DNA of 30,812 nucleotides from Saccoglossus kowalevskii (taxonomy: Eukaryota; Hemichordata; Enteropneusta; Harrimaniidae), in contig NW_003121911.1 in NCBI RefSeq assembly GCF_000003605.2, positions 585,500-616,311 of the forward strand. Reading direction: 5' to 3'. Shown piece after piece: positions 1-8,019 of the stretch. The translations under genes and the position numbers were made by a program. Position 1 is the stretch's first letter; the number at the start of each line of letters is the position of its first letter. The notes beneath the pieces were generated by a model that was not told the origin of the DNA, did not search any database, and was given only the letters and a program-made list of their open reading frames with translations.

Positions 1-258
1 TACAATTAACCCCAATAACCAATCACTCTGAAAGTAACCAGCAGAATATAACTTATTGAATAATTTAACTAGTAAAACTGTAAATTCGGTGGGACATTTT
101 TTTAACAATTCAACTGGAATGCCAACATACCCTGTAGCTTTACCCCTTTTCATGTCATGAATTACTTTGTTAACTTCCTCTTTCGCTCCCAAGTTCGTCA
201 CAATTAATATGGTTATAATCCTGGTCACTTTCTTGAAAGTTAAAATTTGAAATATTTA

Positions 259-396
259 GAGTCAATGGAAATGTGATCATGCTAGGCAGTTACATCACCA
301 TTTTTGGGACACTTTCCCGCGATATTTATGGCGTATGTGAAACCTAACCAACCTAACTTGTTGACAAGAAAGTACGAACTTGAACTCGGCTCAGAA
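259..396 (+). repeat. Decayed upstream copy of the cytokine promoter and leader
   Basis: GAGTCAATGGAAATG, TTACATCACCATT, GGxCACTTTxCC and (further on) GACAAGAAAGTAxxAACT recur in the same order at about 1141-1275. The two stretches are clearly related although diverged, with an offset of about 880 bp. The TATAAA is not preserved in the upstream copy. This suggests a local duplication of the promoter, or of an upstream paralogue that was lost. Confidence 0.55.
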
Positions 397-1139
397 CTGT
401 CCGCAATGAGGCAATGTTGACTAGTAATCAACAGGTGTTCTCTGCACGTAATGTGACGATTCAAATACTTGGGGTCATATTTATGTCTTGAATATTATTT
501 CAGGGTAGACGCGGCATGTTTACGGACAATTTAGAAACATTACACATTATCGATATTTCCAGTGAGATGTTCCATTCAATAAATTGAAAGGAACAAATAA
601 GAATAAGGGATGTCCTAGCTTGTGATTTGTGACTTTGTCATAGCGCTGAGCAATACTGTTAAAGTGATCAGCATGTAAACAACTGGTCATGAGATTCGTA
701 ATGCAGAAACAAGTTCAGCTACTCCGAGCAGTTTTTTTCAGTGACTTTCTAATCACCAGCCACGCGATGCCGGGAAACCATTAACAACATTTCAGGAAAC
801 TCCTGTGCCTGGGTGTGTGAGCCGAGTTCGTTCTTAAATCAAGTTATTCACCGGTGCGTTCACTGCAACCCACGTCTTTAAAACGAGGGCTTTAAATTTA
901 CCGGGCGGGAATTTTCGACTACTATATACTGACTATTCAAGTACGCCACGCAATGACAACACGGCGTTGATATTTTGGTTTGTCCTAAAGATATTGTGAC
1001 AAAATTTCCCCGTTCTAATATATTAAACAGTGTCGCCATGACGATGTCACACTAACTTTTACATAATAACATATCTATTATGATATATTTTTGATATTTT
1101 TAGACAAGCGGAATAGGATATCCTGTGAGTAGGATAGCG
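397..1139. other. Non-coding 5' flank of the cytokine-like gene
   Basis: AT-rich, with stops in all frames. I see no exon with good splice sites. Positions 1-258 are likewise featureless to my reading. Confidence 0.5.
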
Positions 1140-1146
1140 TGAGTCA
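1140..1146 (+). promoter_or_regulatory. Consensus AP-1 site TGAGTCA
   Basis: A perfect TGAGTCA about 65 bp upstream of the TATA box, followed by ATGGAAATG. AP-1 sites are known in many inducible cytokine promoters, so use here is an inference from position. The upstream decayed promoter copy has AGAGTCA instead. Confidence 0.4.
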
Positions 1147-1208
1147 ATGGAAATGTTGTTATTCCTGATAATTACATCACCATTCGGTTCGGGCCACTTT
1201 TCCAGTAC

Positions 1209-1247
1209 TATATAAAAACCTTGGTCAGTATGTGTAAAATATTGTCA
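1209..1247 (+). promoter_or_regulatory. TATA-box core promoter of the cytokine-like gene
   Basis: TATATAAAA at 1209-1217. An initiator-like TCAGTC lies around 1245-1250, roughly 35 bp downstream, which suggests transcription starts near 1247 and a 5' leader of about 75 nt before the ATG at 1321. Confidence 0.55.
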
Positions 1248-1320
1248 GTCGCATTTTGTCGAGAAAGTATCAACTCTGATTCATTTAGAACGCACTTTCA
1301 AACTCGATTTTTGGAAGAAA

Positions 1321-1336
1321 ATGACTACATTTCAAG
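1321..1336 (+). CDS. Cytokine-like gene, coding exon 1 (start of signal peptide)
   Basis: ATG ACT ACA TTT CAA G followed at once by the consensus donor GTGAGT. Position -3 is A (GAAAATGA). Five codons plus one base give a phase 1 intron. It sits about 75 nt downstream of the expected transcription start set by the TATA box, so it fits a first coding exon. Confidence 0.6.
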
Positions 1337-3584
1337 GTGAGTAAAACATCGACTCGCGTTATTTTTGTGTTCAAAGAGCTTGTTATAGTGGGCAGTTTGT
1401 GTAATAAGTGCAGATAAAATACATTATTCCTATTTGTGCATCGACTCTCGTTCACAGTTGATAAAAACATATATTTAACTTTTTGAGCGCCATGATCGGG
1501 TTGCCTCGTCAACTTGAGTCGGTGCACCATTTTCCATGTATTGTTAATTTATTTGATAATTTTTAACCAAATGGACATACTTTCCTACTGGCTACATTAA
1601 TTTCATAACAAATTTAGAAACAAATATGTGAGAAAAAATTATTGGGGTGAATTTGGCACGAGAATATGTGTTCGTGTTATTTATCTACTCGGTTTCTGTG
1701 TTTATGTTTTACATAAATGTTGTACAAACTTTTATTTTGAAGATTCGCTGCTACGTGTCACTTGCTATATCCTAGTAGTCATGACGTCACAAACAATCGG
1801 CACGCCCATCGTCACACCGACGCTGTTACCATCGAGCTGTGGTGAGACCTGTGAAACGCTTGGCTTGTTGGGACAGGCAGGACATACCCTAAAGACCTAC
1901 GGAGTTTTGACCTGGCAGAAACATGTACGTATTAAAAACGTAAGTCACCATGACAATTAATGACGTTGAGAAATCCATTGATTTAGGGAGATCTAATGTG
2001 AATAAAATATAGTCTCATTAACGTCATATTGGCTTGACGGATGACTTTCTAAATTCAGAGACTGACTGAGACTCCTCGTGATTTGTCGTATACAATTTTA
2101 CAATTCGATACGATAGCGGAAATACCATGATGAACTTGTTCACGGCGGCATACAAAGAGCGGTGCGATTACCGCTAGATTATAAGGGGTGCTGCTCTACA
2201 CTAAGTCAACACGTTTGAGTATAAATCATGAAGACAGTTCAGTTTACTGTAGTGGCCATAACATACCAGAAGTGTGTTAAAACAGCCGGCAAGTTTGTAC
2301 AAGATCTAACAATACAGCGTACAGCATTTCATTCAGTTGACACGATCTAAAAACCCGTGGCTTCGTGACGCCAAAAATAGAACATTTTCCAGGAAACTAC
2401 GTCCACTCAGTTTTTCTTTTGATGTTTACCTACTTACGTGGTTAATAAAGAGTGCTACATTCACTACAGCCTCGCTGAATAATAACAACACAAAGCTAAT
2501 TCAATTACTCCGCTTTCTATGTTTAGCAAGAACAGAGACCGGAGACTGTAGGCTACAACTTCGAACTGCCGTCGTTGCCCCGCATTACTCCGCCTTTTAT
2601 TCGCCGTCGCTGGTCGGTAAGTATTATATCTGCAGTATTTGCATTACGGTTACTGACACTATCGGGTAGTACACGATATACGATGACATTACCACGTGAC
2701 CTGAAAATCAGGGCAGTTTTGGATAACGAATTAGCGTACCACATTCCATTTGTTTTGAAATTATAGTGATTTTGTTTAAATTCTAGAATGGAAAGTGTAC
2801 ATTATCATTATACATATTGAAAGTCCCAGCAATGAAACCGATTCAGTCACGCCGATACCTTGAATTCCGTCTTCAATCTAAGCTAAAATTAGTCTGGTAT
2901 CATAGTAAATAAAACAACATATAGAGGGGATTACATTCATACCATTATGAGTCCTATTTCGCTGTAATGTGAAACCGTTAGTCCATTTTTCAGAGGATGT
3001 CTGCTTTATAATTTTATAATTTGTTCGTGTGATTTAACAGGAAGTTGACATACTCGTGTACCACAAGGAGAGTTTGGAGTCATACAGAGAACATTTCGTG
3101 CAATTAAAAGAAGAGGAATATCTTGCAATCCCAAGTTTTCATGATGATTTCCGGAACATGACGTTTTTGTGTGACAGAACTATCACAAAAGTCAGATCAG
3201 CGGTAAGTATATATTTGCTAGCCATATGTGTATGATAACAGTAGACGGTGTGTTGACATCGTTCAATGGCGACTGACAACCACGATGTAATTTTCCGCTG
3301 ACAATGTTTGCGTGTGTTATTAATGAATAACAGGACATTCGAACACGCACATGTACGATCGTGCATTTTAATAACTCAATGTCATAATTTTTCAGTTATG
3401 TGTACATGAGTTCGATGACAGTCCACCTACCCAAATCGATCTTGAAGAGATTGAAAGCGATGACCTCCGATTCTGGAGACAACGGAAAGTTCTGAAGACT
3501 TTCATTGACTACGTCGCTGGTGTACAGCAGGATGCAGAACGAATCCGTTTCGAGGTTCACATGTGTCCTTTCCCTGGCAACTAA
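1321..3584 (+). CDS. Predicted secreted IL-6/CNTF-family-like class I helical cytokine, five exons
   Basis: Joined exons 1321-1336, 1743-1939, 2527-2616, 3041-3202 and 3396-3584 give 654 nt, or 217 residues plus TAA. Seen: every junction has GT-AG with strong donors (GTGAGT, then GTAAGT three times), and phases are 1,0,0,0. The predicted protein has a signal peptide (about residues 1-25, hydrophobic core VTCYILVVM), a helix A candidate (40-66), a proline-rich AB loop (72-101, with NFELPSLPRITPP), helix B (103-129), helix C (133-161) and helix D (177-208). Mature cysteines are 38, 42, 145, 157 and 212, and there is one N-glycosylation sequon at Asn140-Met-Thr. Known: IL-6-family cytokines are about 200-225 residues, act outside the cell on gp130/LIFR-type receptors and signal through JAK-STAT. 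Inferred: the helix B to D pattern and the loop resemble CNTF, CLCF1 and cardiotrophin-1. The LIFR-site FxxK motif is not clearly kept; helix D begins LRFWRQRK. The least certain point is the acceptor of exon 2. Alternative: an unrelated four-helix secreted protein. Confidence 0.72.
1743..1939 (+). CDS. Cytokine-like gene, exon 2 (signal peptide and helix A)
   Basis: The acceptor TTTTATTTTGAAG ends at 1742. This gives the phase needed by exon 1 (G+AT = Asp6) and yields a hydrophobic signal sequence. The exon then encodes CGETC and an amphipathic run (GLLGQAGHTLKTYGVLTWQK) typical of helix A. It ends AAC|GTAAGT at 1939, phase 0. A CTAG acceptor at 1774 is also in phase but would remove the signal-peptide core, so I prefer 1743. 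Confidence 0.65.
2527..2616 (+). CDS. Cytokine-like gene, exon 3 (AB loop)
   Basis: Thirty codons between a TTTAG acceptor and TCG|GTAAGT, phase 0 on both sides. It encodes a proline-rich, helix-poor segment (residues 72-101) ending FIRRRWS. In human IL6, exon 3 likewise encodes the AB loop. The segment GYNFELPSLPRITPP resembles the loop of cardiotrophin-1 and CLCF1, by my recollection of those families. Confidence 0.65.
3041..3202 (+). CDS. Cytokine-like gene, exon 4 (helix B and start of helix C)
   Basis: Fifty-four codons from GATTTAACAG|GAA to GCG|GTAAGT, phase 0 both sides. It begins EVDILVYHKESLESYREHF and continues to a helix C start at SFHDDFRNMTFLCDRTI. It carries the only N-glycosylation sequon (NMT). 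The pattern of an acidic helix B, a short turn with proline, then FHxDF is like CNTF (GDFHQAI). Confidence 0.8.
3396..3584 (+). CDS. Cytokine-like gene, exon 5 (end of helix C, CD loop, helix D)
   Basis: Acceptor TAATTTTTCAG at 3395, then 62 codons and TAA at 3582-3584. After LCVHEF comes an acidic loop (DDSPPTQIDLEEIESDD) and a long amphipathic helix, RFWRQRKVLKTFIDYVAGVQ and onward. It aligns by eye with helix D of CNTF and cardiotrophin-1 (KVL...W/Y...D). A short tail, HMCPFPGN, ends the protein. Confidence 0.8.
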   Translation, partial: LCVHEFDDSPPTQIDLEEIESDDLRFWRQRKVLKTFIDYVAGVQQDAERIRFEVHMCPFPGN

Positions 3585-3717
3585 AATTCAGATCACCCGA
3601 GTCTTATTTTAGTATAGTAGTGTTAGTAGTGCAGTATGTCATCACAACTAATAGCTTTGTGCACGAAATTGGCCGCTGATGTCTCGTTCAGAGCGAGATA
3701 CCTCGAGACTTGCACTT

Positions 3718-3842
3718 ACTTCTCGAATAAAGACCCATTCTCTTCCGTCTCCGCACCCACTGCTTCATTGACCAATGTCATCATTATCTTTTGAACAGTG
3801 AACGTGTTGGCATGGGAGAAGAACAAAAGTCTCGCGGCTCTC
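3718..3842 (-). CDS. Possible antisense exon, unidentified
   Basis: On the minus strand a TTTTGCTCAG acceptor near 3843 opens a frame that reads about 40 codons (SVRAARLLFFSHANTF, then VQKIMMTLVNEAVGAETEE). It ends at a GAGAA|GTAAGT donor near 3719. The composition looks protein-like. It overlaps the 3' untranslated region of the cytokine-like gene and I see no partner exons on the minus strand nearby. It could be chance, a relic, or an exon of an overlapping gene. I do not recognise the family. Confidence 0.2.
3726..3731 (+). terminator. Polyadenylation signal AATAAA of the cytokine-like gene
   Basis: The first AATAAA after the stop at 3584, giving a 3' untranslated region of about 165 nt. 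A pyrimidine-rich stretch follows. Confidence 0.5.
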
Positions 3843-3849
3843 ACACTCT

Positions 3850-4990
3850 GAGCAAAATCTCGACAGTCATTTGTGTTTATTGTATATTGTGAGGGTTCAA
3901 TTTTGTTTGTTGGCACTGTGATGACATGATGCTTCTCTTGTTGTTTTTTTGACTAATGGGATCAGATTATGATGGCCTATTTCAGGCCAAACTTCACCAA
4001 GTAATGGTAAATATTATTAACACGCGATCCGCAAGCCTGAGTTCTATCTTGTTTTTGGGGGGTATTTTTGTTTTTGAAAGAATTCCGTTCTAATCGGCGA
4101 ATAAGTATAATCTATATATATATATTGATAGTTTTTTTGGAACTCATAAAAACGAATACAAGAAATGATATATTTCACCGTCGAGGGCGCGACATCCGAC
4201 GCAATTTGTATTGAAAGTGAGATAAAATACCCCAAATAAAACGAGAATATTATTTAAGGCTTGTTGGTCCAAAATGTAAGCGGTATTCGCTTCTATTAAT
4301 CACATTTGTATGGATGATTATAATATTTATATTACATCCGCGTTGACGACATTAGTTGTAACAACTTGAAAGTTCTTTGGGAATACTGCAGGCATTAGAC
4401 TACTTGAAATTCGCTAAAGTTGATCGCAGCCATTTTGAATCACATATTTCATATTGTAAAGGCAGCCATACTATCATTATTTCTTCTTCTTGTAGGAGTA
4501 CAGACGTTAAACGACATTAACAAAAGAGATTAGTAGTTGTATGTATGCATATCATCAAATATAACCAAGTGTATACCAAATATTTTACATAATTTTAGAT
4601 TTTGTTCGATTTATTTTGTTATACGGCTACCTTTATTAATATTTGAACACATTTTCGCCGACGTGCGAAAACAATTTTAACTCAGTTTTTGACCTACGCT
4701 GTAAATCGGGGCCTAACAGGGGCATATGCTTTGCAGGGCATTATTCAGCCATTATTAATATTTATAAATAAAATTGTTAACAACATATTATCGTGTTTTC
4801 TCGTCTTTTCATCACCATTATCAAATATATGTAGTTGTTTTCGATTATCATACAATAAGAAGCTCCATCTCTCTAAGTACAGTGTCTTTAAATGGGCAGT
4901 GACATACTCCGAGTCAGTAGTTAAATACATGTATTTGAATTCGACTCGCACTGCCGTGAATTAGGCCAAACTGAGAATATTATGAGAAGG
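3850..4990. other. Convergent intergenic spacer
   Basis: Lies between the 3' ends of the plus-strand cytokine-like gene and the minus-strand deiodinase. AT-rich, with an (AT)n patch near 4110-4130. No supported exon or RNA gene. Confidence 0.5.
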
Positions 4991-5017
4991 AAACCATAAA
5001 ACACTAATCAGAAGTTG

Positions 5018-5180
5018 TTTATTCACCAGTCAAATGCAGTACTCATACAGGTAGTTTGGGGGATTCAGCCACATCGGTCGTCATGGAGACGGCTACCTAA
5101 GTGACGTCATAAGTACCTTGTACGGCGACATGTTGTGTCATATAGCATACAACCATGCAATTAAAATATAATACCAAAAG
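5018..5180 (-). terminator. Deiodinase 3' untranslated region with AATAAA signal
   Basis: Reading on the minus strand, AATAAA lies at 5023-5018, about 158 nt after the stop. A SECIS element is required for Sec insertion and should lie in the 3' untranslated region. Several ATGA quartets are present, and there is a long-range stem (GTACTTAT with ATGAGTAC, then AGGTAG with CTACCT). I could not fold a canonical SECIS by eye. Confidence 0.5.
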
Positions 5181-5442
5181 TTATAGTTTAGAATCCGGGA
5201 AGCGCTCTTCCAACCATTCACAAAGTTCATCTGTCATTAATTTTTCTGGTTCTTCTAACTGAATTAGTATACTCCTTCCTACATACGCAATCTTTCCCTT
5301 TTCAATTACATATACACGATCTGGAGAGGCAGCGTAACCAACCGAGAAATCATCCTCCATGTTGTCCACCACTACACGACATTTATTCAGACTCTCAATG
5401 TCGGACGTCAGAATATTAAATTTGTCCATTTTGATAAGCGAT
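5181..5442 (-). CDS. DIO: Deiodinase-like gene, exon 4 (C-terminus)
   Basis: Acceptor TTATTTTCAG. One base completes Arg211, then 86 codons and TAA at 5183-5181. Contains VVVDNMEDDFSVGYAASPDR and a beta-hairpin, VYVIEKGKIAYVG, which match the end of the thioredoxin-like fold of deiodinases. The C-terminus is acidic and helical. Confidence 0.9.
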
Positions 5443-7390
5443 CTGAAAATAATGAGGAAAAAACACACAATTACACTGGCCCGGGGACTGAAATTAACTT
5501 GGTTTATACTAATCAGGGTCGTCGTACGATGGTTTCCCAGGGTGGCATTGTAAATAAACTGCACCACAGTTTGTACCAATCCCGATAAGTTATAACAATC
5601 CACATGTCGTATTATAAGAATAGCGAGGTTTTGTTCGATGGTCACTGATTACAACTATGCCCCCCCCCCATGACAGTGAATGCTTACCTGGCAGCTGCCA
5701 GTCTGTCTTCCAGCGTTCTGTGATTTTCAATGAAACTAAAATGCGATCCCATTCTCCATCCGTCTTTAGGATGAGCTTCTCTGATGTAAACAAATATAAA
5801 CTCTACTTTTTCTTTGTACCGATGCAACAGTACAGACAAGCCATCGCTGTGTACGATAGCCTAGCAACGATAAATATGATGAATAAATTAAGAGTTAAGA
5901 TTCATTTTTGATTAAAAAATAATTAGTAAAAGGTTTAATTTAACGTTTTCTTGCCTGGTAACTTACCCGAAGTGGAGGTCAGGATAAGGAACCTGCAATC
6001 ACCACGAGAGGTCTTTCTTTGTTCATCCAGAGATTTTCCATTTGTATTATTTGTTGCGTTTCTATGGATACCAAACCAACATTTGGTGCTATGTCGCCAG
6101 GATCAAGTTCAGAAGCTGTCACAGGGGGTCCAGTGTCCATCAACATTTCAATTATGCCCATTACCTGAAAGCAATACGCACATGTATAACATATAATGTA
6201 TGTTAGAGTATACGATTATCACGGAATCGTTTGGTTTCGGGCTTCATGATGGATGAACGTTACTCGAATATATACCGTGTATAATAATATATTTTTAGAA
6301 GAATGTCATAGAACACTAAACCAAATCGAGAATAATTTATAAAGCTAACCACACCTTTTATTAACACTAGAGGTGTATAATATTTTCAAAATAAAATTGA
6401 GCCGTTACAGTTCTGATATATATATTGCGCTGAGTATGTGTTGGTTGCTTCTCGCTCAGGTAAGAAATATCTCCGCTGTACACATTTTTTTTTCAATTTG
6501 AGAAACAAGTCCAGCACGCTGATGAATTGAATACATAAATTTGATGTAGAAAATAATTACAATTCAGAATAGCGTATTAAATGAAAATCACTTTAGGTGA
6601 ACATGATAAAGCTGCCCTTTTTGAGCTGCACAAAGAGGAAGCCGTCTTATCCGGAGTCAAAAATATCTTCACTTTTTACCAAAAATGACAAAATATTCAT
6701 CCACACTAATGAATTGAACATATCGTCACAAAAGACAACTCAATATATGCTGAACATCAAAACAATTAGACTTAGTATGACGTTTTATCAAAAATGACAA
6801 AACTATTCGTCAACATTAGAGAACTGAAGATATTGTTACAAAATGAACAAATCAGAGACAGGTCAACCTGAGATACCTATATATGTTTAGTACCGAAGCA
6901 ATTAGGTTACTAGTATAAAAAATGACAAAACATATTTTTCACAATTAGAGAATTAAGGATATCATCACGGAATTAACAAATATTATAAAAAAAGATGTAC
7001 ATTTGTCGTGAGTATGAAACCCATATAGCTGGCCGTTTTTAAGAGGAAGTTGGCCACGAACATGTATCTAAAGACCATAGACGGCGCCCTCTTTAGGCGT
7101 ATTTTTTTTAAAACAATGTGCCATGTTACCTCCTGATCGGCACCATATAGTGATAAAATGTGGACCATAAATGGCATCTCTAGCACACCAGGATCCACGC
7201 CGTTCTCCAGCAAGCACTGACGTTCAACGCGTCTGATAATTTTCTTATTCGTCTTGACCAACATTTTCGGATTTACTTCCGGATTCATCATCCTGTCATA
7301 TTTTTCTAGCGTGTCCGCTTCGTGCAAAATCTCCACAAATCGGCGGAGAATTTTCAATACAAGCGGCCGATCGTTAAAAGGTTCTGCCAT
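5181..7390 (-). CDS. DIO: Iodothyronine deiodinase-like selenoprotein, four exons
   Basis: Minus-strand exons 7390-7130, 6164-5967, 5860-5688 and 5442-5181 give 894 nt, 297 residues with one in-frame TGA at 5981-5979 (residue 149). Known: deiodinases are thioredoxin-fold selenoenzymes that remove iodine from thyroid hormones. Seen: ERPLVVIAGSLS-TGA-PPLR matches the family core RPLxxxxGSxxU-PP. YIREAHPKDGW (178-188) holds the conserved Glu-Ala-His. FIENHRTLEDRLAAA (196-210), VVVDNMED and YAASPDRVYVIEKGKIAYVG are further family blocks. Reading stops at TGA would break a conserved domain that continues in the same frame across two more exons, so TGA is best read as selenocysteine. Odd: no hydrophobic N-terminal anchor is visible, and the Cys two before Sec in DIO1/DIO3 is Leu. 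The substrate is unknown. The start ATG has a good context (GAAGATGG), but a T-rich tract ending GGAG sits just upstream, so an earlier exon is possible. Confidence 0.88.
5688..5860 (-). CDS. DIO: Deiodinase-like gene, exon 3
   Basis: From GTTGCTAG|GCT to GCCAG|GTAAGC, phase 0 in and phase 2 out. Encodes LLHRYKEKVEFIFVYIREAH and the FIENHRTLEDRLAAA block. The spacing from Sec to the YIREAH tyrosine is 29 residues, two more than in vertebrate DIO1 and DIO3 as I recall them. Confidence 0.9.
5967..6164 (-). CDS. DIO: Deiodinase-like gene, exon 2 with Sec (TGA) codon
   Basis: Starts after TTGCTTTCAG with GTA ATG, and ends CGG|GTAAGT, phase 0 both sides, 66 codons. Contains PGDIAPNVGLVSIE, which matches the (G)xLAPN block before the active site in deiodinases. 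It then has the active-site motif with TGA at 5981-5979. Five codons (TGA CCT CCA CTT CGG) continue in frame before the donor. Confidence 0.9.
6676..6985. repeat. Diverged tandem repeat in deiodinase intron 1
   Basis: Three related blocks begin with AAAAATGACA at 6681, 6790 and 6918. Each is followed by an AC(T)ATT...ACTAATGAATTGAA-like or ACATTAGAGAACTGAA-like stretch. Spacing is 109 and 128 bp, so the copies have drifted and gained indels. Confidence 0.55.
7130..7390 (-). CDS. DIO: Deiodinase-like gene, exon 1
   Basis: Eighty-seven codons starting MAEPFNDRPLVLKILRRFVE and ending YGADQE|GTAACA, phase 0. Charged and helical, with no convincing membrane segment. This is the least family-like part of the protein. 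Confidence 0.7.
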
Positions 7391-7399
7391 CTTCTCCAA

Positions 7400-7835
7400 A
7401 AAAAAAGAACATGTTATCGCATGTATAATATGAGTTTTACCAATCCAACATTGTTGTTACATTAGCATCCCATATTAGTCGGCGTTGGGTATGAACATAC
7501 ATTATTGTACATGTAAATGTTATGTTTTATGATTTATTTGTATCCAGACATGAAATAGTATGTTTGTTTATGGGGATACAAATGATGAGATCAGAAAGCC
7601 TATCATCTGTCCCTCCTTATCCCCAGTCCTCCCAAGGCAAATACAAGTGACTGTTCCCTTATCACTGTCACGATTGCTGTGTTTCTCCGTAATATACTTT
7701 TGATAACGACAATCACAAGGACGGGGTGGCCTCAAAGTGACCCTGGTCAGACTGCATACATCTCTATCAGTCTGAACTAGGCACTTTGTTGTATGACAAA
7801 GCGTATCCTTCAAAATACAATGAATCATTTGGTGT
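7400..7835. other. 5' flank of the deiodinase gene, no assigned gene
   Basis: A minus-strand open stretch at about 7570-7830 is Cys-rich, with segments such as VTCICLGRTGDKEG. It has no clear start, splice sites or family. I treat it as unassigned sequence. Confidence 0.35.
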
Positions 7836-7843
7836 AAGTATAT

Positions 7844-8011
7844 CAGTGGCGGATCCAGCACAATGTATTGGGGGGGGGGGGGAGCTTCGCTTAAAATTAT
7901 GGAGCGTAAATTGCAGATAAACTATGCGTAATCCAGATAACATGATTCGTCATGCGATTTTTTGGGGGGAAATGCCACCCCCTGTCCCCCCCCCCTTTGG
8001 ATCCGGCACTG
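7844..8011. mobile_element. hAT-type MITE with 8-bp target duplication
   Basis: The 5' end is CAGTGGCGGATCCAG and the 3' end, reversed, is CAGTGCCGGATCCAA. Flanks are AAGTATAT at 7836-7843 and AAGTATAT at 8012-8019, a perfect 8-bp target-site duplication. Length is 168 bp, non-coding, with G- and C-homopolymer runs inside. CAGTG ends and 8-bp duplications are hallmarks of the hAT superfamily. The perfect duplication suggests fairly recent insertion. Confidence 0.85.
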
Positions 8012-8019
8012 AAGTATAT

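Noticed and set aside
5181..5645. A single 154-residue minus-strand gene
   Set aside because: Only 5181-5442 is family-like. The sequence upstream of the TTTTCAG acceptor is intron and shares no deiodinase features.
5979..6161. The minus-strand frame ending at TGA as a complete 60-residue protein
   Set aside because: The TGA is the Sec codon. The frame continues with conserved Pro-Pro to a consensus donor, and the rest of the domain follows in the next exons.
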